A stretch of 54,943 bases of DNA. It comes from Bacteroidales bacterium. Its GTDB lineage: Bacteria > Bacteroidota > Bacteroidia > Bacteroidales > UBA932. Position numbers and translations under genes: made by a program. Where the stretch lies: the NCBI GenBank assembly GCA_017464245.1, contig JAFUDV010000053.1:1-54943 (forward strand), given 5' to 3'. Below are positions 1 through 5,956 of the stretch, in pieces; the first letter of the stretch is position 1; every line of letters begins with the position of its first letter. Below the pieces are notes generated by a model that saw only the letters and a list, made by a program, of their open reading frames with translations, was not told the DNA's origin and searched no databases.

Positions 1-38
1 AGCAAGCTGAAGAGAGCAAAAACCTCTTCAGCCTGCTT
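1..38 (+). terminator. Stem-loop, terminator-like
   Basis: A perfect 9-bp stem (6-14 with 24-32, arms GCTGAAGAG and CTCTTCAGC) encloses a 9-base loop. A further AGC/GCT pair lies outside a small internal loop, and a T-rich stretch follows. It probably ends a transcript that enters from the left of the window. The gene it serves is not visible. Confidence 0.45.
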
Positions 39-68
39 TCTATTAAGGATTTCTATCTCATACCCTAG

Positions 69-134
69 GGGGTCATTTTCATCGGACAGAGGGGTCAGTT
101 TGAAATCGGACTGAAGGGGTCACTTTGCATCGGA
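69..134. repeat. Three imperfect direct repeats, probable end of an IS21-family element
   Basis: Three copies of a GGGGTCA-N-TTT-(n)-ATCGGA motif occur at 69-86, 91-110 and 116-134, spaced 22-25 bases apart. Arrays of short repeats inside the terminus are typical of IS21-family elements, where they bind the transposase. The transposase genes (istA/istB) would lie left of the window and are not seen. The family assignment rests on memory of such ends in Bacteroidetes, so it is tentative. Confidence 0.4.
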
Positions 135-168
135 ATTTCCAATAAGGTATTTCTCCCTATTAATTTTT

Positions 169-1201
169 AATGACTAACAAATGTTTTGCCTAAAATAGAC
201 CTTGCGCCCCATCTTGGCACAATCAGGTGCTATCTTCGTACCGACAAACGATGAAACAAGATGAACCTGATTGATTTTACCAAGGAGTTTCCCAACGAGG
301 AAGCCTGCGAGCGCAAGTTGAAAGTGTACCGAGTAAGGGAGGGCGTGGTTTGCCCCAAGTGCGGATGCGTTCACCATTACTGGAAGAATGACAAGAAATG
401 CTTCGAGTGCAAACAGTGTCGCTACCGGCAGAGCCTTACGGCCAATACCGTGATGCACGGGAGTCAGCTCCCGCTGCTGTACTGGTTCACGGCTATCCAT
501 CTGCTCACGTCCACGAAGAAGAGTTTCTCCGCGTCGGAACTTCAGCGGCAGCTCGGCCACAAGAACTATATGCCAATCTGGGCGATGCTTCATAAACTCA
601 GGATAGCGATGGGCAAACGGGACGAACGGTACACACTCAAGAACATGGTGGAACTCGACGAAGGGTTCTTCACGACGGAAGTGCCTGATGATGAGAAGGG
701 AAAGCCTCTCAAGAAAGGCCGCGGCAGCCAGCGGAAGACGAAGGTCCTGGTGATGGCCGAGACCGTGGAGGGCAACCCGACGAAGAAAAGCCACAAGCAC
801 ACGGCCGTCAAGCACATCAAGATGATCGTCATCGACAACCTCTCGTCCGAGACCATCGACGGCAAAGTAAAGGACAATATTGAATCAAGTTCAACCATCA
901 TCAGTGATCATTCCACGTCATACGCCAACTTCAAGTCCATTGTCGCCAGCCACCGTCCCCAGGTCATCCCGAAGGATCAGGTCGGCCAGATCCTGCCCTG
1001 GGTCCATATCGCCATCAGCAATGCCAAACGCCTCTTCCTGGATGTCTACCATGACATCTGCCCCGGCTACATCCAGAACTACCTCAGCGAGTTCTGCTGG
1101 AAGTTCAACCGCCGGACGATGGGCGATGAGATGTTCGACCGGCTCGTCGTGGCGGGCCTGGGCTACAAAAACTCGTTTAGGTATAACATTTAGTAGTCAT
1201 T
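169..1201 (+). mobile_element. Complete IS1595-family insertion sequence (1033 bp)
   Basis: The element is bounded by 26-bp imperfect inverted repeats at 169-194 and 1176-1201; 22 of 26 positions match when the right end is reverse-complemented. It is flanked by a perfect 8-bp direct repeat, TAATTTTT, at 161-168 and 1202-1209. Eight bases is the duplication length usual for this family. One transposase gene fills the interior, and its stop codon lies inside the right inverted repeat. Intact ends, target duplication and reading frame indicate a recent insertion. It landed at the very end of the FHA-domain gene on the opposite strand. Confidence 0.93.
261..1193 (+). CDS. IS1595-family transposase (ISXO2-like)
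   Basis: This 310-residue protein catalyses transposition of the insertion sequence around it. An N-terminal zinc ribbon has CxxC pairs at Cys31/Cys34 and Cys50/Cys53. The ISXO2-like catalytic domain shows Asp133 (in ELDEGFF), Asp216 (in ISDHS) and Asn254 followed by Lys256 (in HIAISNAKR). This is a DDN-type triad rather than DDE, and I recall Asn at this position in the ISPna2-like branch of the family. An in-frame stop follows an earlier ATG at 251, so the start is 261. The C-terminus runs into the right inverted repeat. The length is normal and no frameshift is visible, so the protein is probably active. Confidence 0.93.
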   Translation: MNLIDFTKEFPNEEACERKLKVYRVREGVVCPKCGCVHHYWKNDKKCFECKQCRYRQSLTANTVMHGSQLPLLYWFTAIHLLTSTKKSFSASELQRQLGHKNYMPIWAMLHKLRIAMGKRDERYTLKNMVELDEGFFTTEVPDDEKGKPLKKGRGSQRKTKVLVMAETVEGNPTKKSHKHTAVKHIKMIVIDNLSSETIDGKVKDNIESSSTIISDHSTSYANFKSIVASHRPQVIPKDQVGQILPWVHIAISNAKRLFLDVYHDICPGYIQNYLSEFCWKFNRRTMGDEMFDRLVVAGLGYKNSFRYNI

Positions 1202-1504
1202 TAATTTTTTATCGACAACATTGGGAGGAAAAGAAATCGGATTCTTAGGCTGCTTGGGCTTCGATGTTTGTATTATTTGCTTCCAATCAATGGAATGATT
1301 ACCGAGCAAAACAGTTGAAGAAGCGGAAAGCTTTGCCTTATTAACTCTCTCCCCATTTACAAAAGTGCCATTCTTTGAACCTAAATCTTCGATGTATACT
1401 TCGCCTATATCGGAAACTGTTATGATAGCATGAGACGAGGAAACGACGGGATCATTAATAATCACATCATTACTGGAACTTCGACCGATTTTTAGTGCTT
1501 TCAT
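1190..1504 (-). CDS. Small FHA-domain protein
   Basis: A 104-residue protein that is almost entirely one forkhead-associated domain, a fold that binds phosphothreonine peptides. The family motifs are visible: GRSSSNDVIINDP near the N-terminus, SSSHA, then DLGSKNGTFVNGERV. I start it at ATG 1504 (MKALKIGRS); the frame is open to a GTG at 1543, but that adds no domain sequence. The last three codons (Asn-Asp-Tyr) come from the inverted repeat of the adjacent insertion sequence. Without the insertion the frame would stop right after KKL, so the insertion barely changed the protein. No kinase or secretion genes are adjacent, so its partner is unknown. Confidence 0.75.
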   Translation of the reverse strand: MKALKIGRSSSNDVIINDPVVSSSHAIITVSDIGEVYIEDLGSKNGTFVNGERVNKAKLSASSTVLLGNHSIDWKQIIQTSKPKQPKNPISFPPNVVDKKLNDY

Positions 1505-1915
1505 AGGAGCGTTATATCGGTTCACGACTCCCGGAATGAACACTTAACTGTCAACAAAAAAGGCGTGGGAGTCTTACTCATTGTTAAATCTCCCGCGTCC
1601 GAGGTCTTCGCATTACCTTCTAGTCAGGAACAAACAATTTTGGAAGCCCGCGCCTGTATGAATGCGATGGGTTTGACAACATCGGATTATCACACGGCAC
1701 AGACATCTACCATTGTCTTGCTCTTTGGACTAGAATTCAGAAATTTGCGAAGTTTCGAACGGCCAAAGACAAAACGTTAAGTAAACGTCTTTTCTATGTA
1801 TCGTTAATAGAGGCGTTTATGTGCGACTATCAACTTGACAAAGTTAATAAAAAAGATTCAAAAGTCAGATAGGATTTTTATTTTTTCTTTTGTTTTTTTA
1901 TCATCTATCATGTGT

Positions 1916-1935
1916 GTCCACTAAAAGTTGTGGAC
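1916..1935. promoter_or_regulatory. Inverted repeat, possible operator of the restriction-modification operon
   Basis: Perfect 6-bp arms GTCCAC (1916-1921) and GTGGAC (1930-1935) flank an 8-base spacer. The right arm overlaps the -33 element of the putative promoter at 1927-1958. A dimeric regulator bound here could block or assist polymerase, as controller proteins do in many restriction-modification systems. No protein is linked to it by direct evidence. Confidence 0.4.
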
Positions 1936-1958
1936 TCATGTGTAATAATATATCTTAT
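1927..1958 (+). promoter_or_regulatory. Putative promoter of the leader ORF and restriction-modification operon
   Basis: A -33-like GTTG (1927-1930), a 20-base spacer, and TATCTTAT (1951-1958), which matches 6 of 8 positions of the form TATCTTTG. The start point would be near 1964, about 29 bases before the leader ORF. Confidence 0.4.
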
Positions 1959-1992
1959 CAACTGTTCGGTGTAGAATAAGAGGATTATTGAA

Positions 1993-2166
1993 ATGGATGG
2001 AAAAACGAGCATAATTAAACTTCCATCAGTTGATGGAACTGATGGAAGCGATGGAATGAGGGAAACCTGGCAATTTATCAAGATGATGCAGGACCTATCG
2101 AAAAATATCCGTAAATTTGTCGAAATAACGGATAAATGCCGATGGCTTTGGAGACCGCTCATATAG
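1993..2166 (+). CDS. 57-residue leader ORF of unknown function
   Basis: A short ORF, not recognised as a known family. Its N-terminal half encodes a PSVDGTDGSDGM repeat; the C-terminal half (ETWQFIKMMQDLSKNIRKF onward) looks helical. It overlaps the first 31 bases of the methyltransferase gene in another frame. Controller proteins sit at this position in some restriction-modification operons, but they are longer and have a clear helix-turn-helix, which I do not see. It may instead be a translated leader. The repeat closely matches a segment of the DUF3987 gene at 7289-7334. Whether it is expressed is uncertain. Confidence 0.35.
   Translation: MDGKTSIIKLPSVDGTDGSDGMRETWQFIKMMQDLSKNIRKFVEITDKCRWLWRPLI
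2021..2066 (+). repeat. GATGGAA-unit repeat, copy 1
   Basis: A 46-base tract made of repeated GATGGAA units preceded by an inverted TTCCATC. It matches the reverse complement of 7289-7334 at 40 of 46 positions. Both tracts encode a PS-x-DG-x-DG-x-DGM peptide. Confidence 0.7.
2112..2119 (+). promoter_or_regulatory. Possible -7 box for the methyltransferase gene
   Basis: TAAATTTG is a perfect match to TAnnTTTG and lies 16 bases before the methyltransferase ATG, inside the leader ORF. No good -33 element is placed correctly, so it may be fortuitous. If real, it would allow the methyltransferase to be transcribed separately from the leader. Confidence 0.3.
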
Positions 2167-3707
2167 TTCCGTTTGACGGAGATAACCCTTCTCAGTATGC
2201 TGAGAGGCTTGGGCGGGAGTATGCAAACGCATCCATCCAGAAGGACAAGAAGCACAAAGGCCAGTTCTTTACCCCGCTTGCAATCTCGGTGTTTATGGGC
2301 GGGTTAGCCACCCCGACGAAGAAGAAAGACGTGTCTGTGCTGGATCCGGGCTGCGGCCTGGCCATTCTCTCCTGTGCTTTGATAGAGCATCTGGTTGAGG
2401 AATCCAGACCGGAGACAATCTCCCTGACGCTCTATGAAACCGACAAGAATGTAGTCCCACTCACGAGACTCGTTCTGTCATACCTTCAGGAGTGGTGCAA
2501 GGAACAGGGCGCAAAACTAGATTATAGGCTGAACGAGTCTGATTTCGTCTTGGACAAATGCGAGTGCCTGGACGGTGCTGATACCATCTTCGGGGAGATG
2601 AATGCCGGGGAGAAATACGACTATATCATCTCCAATCCGCCGTATTTCAAGCTCGCGAAGGATGATATTCATACACGGTCCTGTGCCAGCATCGTAGATG
2701 GGCAGACAAATATCTATGCCCTCTTTATGGCGATTTGTGCCAAGATGCTCTCTGAGGATGGCCAGATGATATTCATCACGCCCAGAAGCTTTGCGTCCGG
2801 CCGGTATTTCCAATCCTTCCGGGATTTCCTGTTCAGCCACGTTCACATTGACCTTATCCATCTGTTCAATACCAGGAAGGATACTTTCTCCAAGGATGAA
2901 GTGCTTCAGGAGCTGGTGATTATGCGGATGCATCCGGCTGGCGAGGTGAGGAGCATTACGGTTTCATTCAGCCAGGGGATCAGAGATTTGGAGCATCCTT
3001 ATCAGAAAGAATATCCTGCCGCTGATATCGTGGATGTTACATCGGAGGAGAAGGTTGTCTATCTCCCGGTTGATGGCCGGGACGAGGCGATCCTAAACCT
3101 GTTCCGTTCTTGGGATGGGAATATGGAGAAATACGGCATCAAGATCTCGACCGGACCGGTGGTCGCATTCCGCGCGTACGATTTCATCGTGAGAGAGCCG
3201 GCCGAGGACACTGTACCACTCTACTGGCTCCACAACGTGGTGAAAATGCTGTGTGACCATCCCGTCCAGAAGAAGGACAAAGGGCAGTTCATCAAGGTTG
3301 CACCGGAAACCAAAGCGGCGCTCCTTCCCAACAAGAACTATGTGCTGCTCAGGCGTTTCAGTTCCAAGGATGACAGCAGCCGCCTGGTAGCAGCACCGTA
3401 CTTTGGCAATATGTCTCAGTATGAAGCAGTTGGAATTGAGAACAAATTGAACTATATTTACAGACCGAAAGGTCACCTGCGCAGAGACGAAGTAATGGGG
3501 CTTACTGCACTTTTGGACAGTGAGATGTTTGATGCGTATTTCCGGACGTTCAACGGGAATATCAATGTGAGTGCGACGGAACTGCGGATGATGCCGCTTC
3601 CTCCGATTGAGACCATCAGGGAGATTGGCAGGAAGATTATTTTGAGAAACAATTACTCCATCGACTACATCAATGATCTGGTCCTGGATTACTTTAAGAT
3701 TCGGTAG
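2136..3707 (+). CDS. Type II N6-adenine DNA methyltransferase (PstI/BsuBI type)
   Basis: This 523-residue protein should methylate adenine in the sequence cut by the adjacent endonuclease, protecting the host genome. Class I methyltransferase motifs are visible: KGQFFTP near residue 41 (motif X), VLDPGCGLAIL at 68-78 (motif I, AdoMet binding) and NPPY at 167-170 (catalytic motif IV). The C-terminal half is probably the target-recognition region. The start could be ATG 2136 or ATG 2142. The endonuclease gene begins two bases after this stop, so the two are co-transcribed. Base composition is lower in G+C than the genes to the right, which fits horizontal acquisition. The expected target is CTGCAG, inferred from the partner's family. 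Confidence 0.9.
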   Translation: MPMALETAHIVPFDGDNPSQYAERLGREYANASIQKDKKHKGQFFTPLAISVFMGGLATPTKKKDVSVLDPGCGLAILSCALIEHLVEESRPETISLTLYETDKNVVPLTRLVLSYLQEWCKEQGAKLDYRLNESDFVLDKCECLDGADTIFGEMNAGEKYDYIISNPPYFKLAKDDIHTRSCASIVDGQTNIYALFMAICAKMLSEDGQMIFITPRSFASGRYFQSFRDFLFSHVHIDLIHLFNTRKDTFSKDEVLQELVIMRMHPAGEVRSITVSFSQGIRDLEHPYQKEYPAADIVDVTSEEKVVYLPVDGRDEAILNLFRSWDGNMEKYGIKISTGPVVAFRAYDFIVREPAEDTVPLYWLHNVVKMLCDHPVQKKDKGQFIKVAPETKAALLPNKNYVLLRRFSSKDDSSRLVAAPYFGNMSQYEAVGIENKLNYIYRPKGHLRRDEVMGLTALLDSEMFDAYFRTFNGNINVSATELRMMPLPPIETIREIGRKIILRNNYSIDYINDLVLDYFKIR

Positions 3708-3709
3708 CA

Positions 3710-4651
3710 ATGAGCAAAATTACTGAAGCACAAGAGATTTTGAAAGCGCTGGGGCTTCCGGCTGCGCAGCAGAACGAAATGTCTGCGCTGACACTGCTGG
3801 CCCTTTGCAGCGTCAAGGAAGATACGCCGTGGGCAAAAGCAACACGCACCAGCCAGCGGATTACGAAAGAAATCATGGCCTTTGTAAATGAAAACTATAA
3901 GGCAGATGCTCCGTATGCTCCCAATACGCGGGAGACTTTCCGCAGACAGGTACTTCACCAATTCATCCAGGCAGGAGTGGCCAACTATAATCCGGATGAT
4001 CCGACGCTGCCTGTCAATAGTCCGAAAGCGCATTATGCTATAACGGAGGAGGCGCTGGAAGTCGCCCAGGCATACGGCACCAAGAATTGGGACAGCCGTA
4101 CCCAGCAGTTTGCGGTAGAGTATGAGATATTGCGTGACAGGTATGCTGCTGAACGTGATATGCACCGCATTCCTCTCGTTATCGAGGGAAATGAGTATTA
4201 TCTTTCTCCTGGCGCCCACAATGAGGTTCAGGCAGCAGTCGTTGAGGAGTTTGCCCCCCGGTTTGCTCCAGGCGGGAAACTGCTCTATATCGGCGATACC
4301 GAGGATAAAGACTTGTATGTAAATGCAACCGGGCTGGAGGCTCTTAACCTTCCGATCACGGAGCACTCGAAGCTCCCGGATATCGTCATCAGCGATGAAA
4401 AACGCGGCTGGCTGTTCCTGGTTGAGGTTGTGACCTCTCACGGACCGGTGTCAGCAAAGCGAGTGGTAGAGTTGGAGGAGTTCACCAAGGATTGCCCTTT
4501 TGGTATCGTGTATGTAACGGCATTCCCCAATGCAAGGGAGTTCAAGAAACACGTGGATGATATCGCTTGGGAGACGGAGGTCTGGCTTTCGGATACGCCG
4601 GACCATATGATTCACTTCAACGGCGACCGGTTTATCGGACCGAGAAAGTAG
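3710..4651 (+). CDS. BsuBI/PstI-family type II restriction endonuclease
   Basis: A 313-residue protein expected to cleave unmethylated foreign DNA. The family layout is present: an N-terminal helical, winged-helix-like region (about 1-150) and a C-terminal nuclease region with the conserved block [24 protein letters not shown] at about 222-246. Asp224 and Glu239 are likely metal ligands of a PD-(D/E)XK-like site. The prototypes PstI and BsuBI cut CTGCAG, so this specificity is likely but not proven. It follows the methyltransferase by two bases and is followed by a strong terminator. The full length and intact motifs suggest it works. Confidence 0.92.
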   Translation: [313 protein letters not shown]

Positions 4652-4671
4652 AGTTTCTGTCATACAGTTAC

Positions 4672-4707
4672 AAGAAAGGCTTGCGGTTGATTCCACAAGC
4701 CTTTCTT
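4672..4707. terminator. Bidirectional intrinsic terminator
   Basis: A perfect 12-bp stem (4672-4683 AAGAAAGGCTTG with 4696-4707) has a 12-base loop. Its A/T-rich outer ends can serve both directions. It lies between the rightward restriction gene and the leftward amidase operon. Confidence 0.85.
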
Positions 4708-4730
4708 TGCAGAGGGAATGTCATCAAGAC

Positions 4731-5351
4731 TTAATCCAGATACCTCCAGTCTTTCTTGTAGAACTCGTCGATGTAGGCGATGATGCCTTCGACGTGGAGG
4801 TCGATAATGGCCTGGCGGCCGGTGGAGGACAGGAGGAAGGCGGTCTCCTCCTCGTTGTCGAGGTAGAAGTTGAAGGTGACGGCGGCGGGCATCTGGGCGT
4901 GCTTGAGCAGGTACTGCGGGACCTCAACGGGAGGATAGTCGCTGGTGTTGCGGTGGTGCGCGTCTCTTCCCTTGAGGTGGCGCTTGGCGGCGGCCAGAAG
5001 GGCTTCGCCCAGGGCGTTGTCGTCTTTGTATCCCGGGAAAGTGCTGACCCACCATCCGCCTTTGTCTTTCCAGATGTTGCCGTTGCCGTCTTTGGCAATC
5101 TGGATGGAGACCAGGAAACATTCGTGGCGGCCGTAGAGGAAGGCCTTCCTGTTGGCGCGGTCCACCCGCTCGTCGTTGGGGATGTCTGCGGGCTCCGGAA
5201 CGAGGAGTTCGGCGTCGTAGCCCCGGTGAAGGAATTCTTCGCGGATGGCGCGGGCGATTTCGCGGTTGTAGCGACCGGCAATGAGCTTGCAGTCTGGTGA
5301 GGAGATTCCATCGCGGCTGGAACCGAGGCCGTTGTCGATAATGATTTTCAT
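4731..5351 (-). CDS. Amidase_3-like pseudoenzyme
   Basis: A 206-residue paralogue of the amidase encoded immediately upstream. The two align without gaps for about 190 residues and share the C-terminal block TGRQAIIDLHV-x-GII. Yet every position that should bind zinc or catalyse is changed: His9 to Leu (DPGHG becomes DNGLG), Glu25 to Ala, His84 to Gln and Glu160 to Phe. It therefore cannot be a normal zinc amidase. It might bind peptidoglycan or regulate its active neighbour; that is inference. I start it at MKIIIDNGLG (5351), in register with the partner, although the frame is open further upstream. The gap between the genes is 11 bases. Confidence 0.8.
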   Translation of the reverse strand: MKIIIDNGLGSSRDGISSPDCKLIAGRYNREIARAIREEFLHRGYDAELLVPEPADIPNDERVDRANRKAFLYGRHECFLVSIQIAKDGNGNIWKDKGGWWVSTFPGYKDDNALGEALLAAAKRHLKGRDAHHRNTSDYPPVEVPQYLLKHAQMPAAVTFNFYLDNEEETAFLLSSTGRQAIIDLHVEGIIAYIDEFYKKDWRYLD

Positions 5352-5362
5352 GGTGATTGGGA

Positions 5363-5956
5363 TTAGATGTGTGAAACATAGTTGATGATTCCTTTGACGT
5401 GGAGGTCGATGATGGCCTGGCGGCCGGTGTAGGATTCGAGGAAGCGGAGGTCTTCGGGATTGTCGTAGAAGAGGCTCTCCGTGAGGGCGGCGGCGCAAAG
5501 GGTGCGGGAAAGGATGGTGAAGTCGGACTCAAAGTCCGGGTCGCCGTCGGAGTAGTCTTTCCGGATCTTGTGCCCGGGAAGGTAAAGTTCTGCGGTCTGG
5601 TAGAGGCAGGTGGCCAGGCGGTCGCCTGCTGTTTGGCCACGGGAGGTGTAGCAGCACCAGCCCCGGGCGTTCATCCATTGCTTGCCGTTGCCGGCTGCGT
5701 TGGCGTGGATGGAGACCAGGCAGACGTTGCGGCGGCCCAGCTGGCGGCACCAGGTATTGACGCGCTCGACGCGGGCGCGGAGGGAGATGTCGTATTCTTC
5801 GGTAACAAGGAGGGTGGCATCGTAACCGGAGAAAGTGAGTTGTTTTGCTACCGCTGAGGCGATGTCGCGGTTGAAGCGGTATTCCAGGAAGCGGCCGTCG
5901 GGGCTGCGTTTGCCAGGGGTGTTGCACCCGTGGCCGGGGTCGAGAAGGATTTTCAT
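5363..5956 (-). CDS. N-acetylmuramoyl-L-alanine amidase (Amidase_3 family)
   Basis: A 197-residue enzyme expected to cut the bond between muramic acid and the stem peptide of peptidoglycan. The zinc-site residues of the family are all present: His9 in LLDPGHG, Glu25 in FLEYRFN, His84 in VSIHANA, and catalytic Glu160 in ALTESLF. There is no signal peptide or wall-binding domain, so it would act from the cytosol or need a holin-like partner, as phage endolysins do. Its ATG overlaps the stop of the DUF3987 gene (ATGA), which indicates translational coupling. Amidases at this position near VirE/DUF3987 genes are common in Bacteroidales mobile elements. Confidence 0.9.
   Translation of the reverse strand: MKILLDPGHGCNTPGKRSPDGRFLEYRFNRDIASAVAKQLTFSGYDATLLVTEEYDISLRARVERVNTWCRQLGRRNVCLVSIHANAAGNGKQWMNARGWCCYTSRGQTAGDRLATCLYQTAELYLPGHKIRKDYSDGDPDFESDFTILSRTLCAAALTESLFYDNPEDLRFLESYTGRQAIIDLHVKGIINYVSHI

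Larger units (their letters stand above)
1505..1992. other. 488-bp intergenic region between the FHA gene and the restriction-modification operon
   Basis: No convincing gene is present; a 71-codon open frame at 1565-1780 (+) has no recognisable features. A 10-bp stem with two G-U wobbles can form between 1562-1571 and 1590-1599. The right part (1781-1960) is strongly A+T-rich and contains the palindrome and putative promoter of the downstream operon, listed separately. Confidence 0.6.

Noticed and set aside
69-134. Regular direct repeats considered as a CRISPR array
   Set aside because: Repeats are short and imperfect with almost no spacers (4-6 bases), and no cas genes are nearby. They fit a transposon end better.
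1565-1780. 71-codon open frame upstream of the restriction-modification operon
   Set aside because: No domain, no promoter or ribosome site, and composition unlike a real protein. Kept only as part of an intergenic region.
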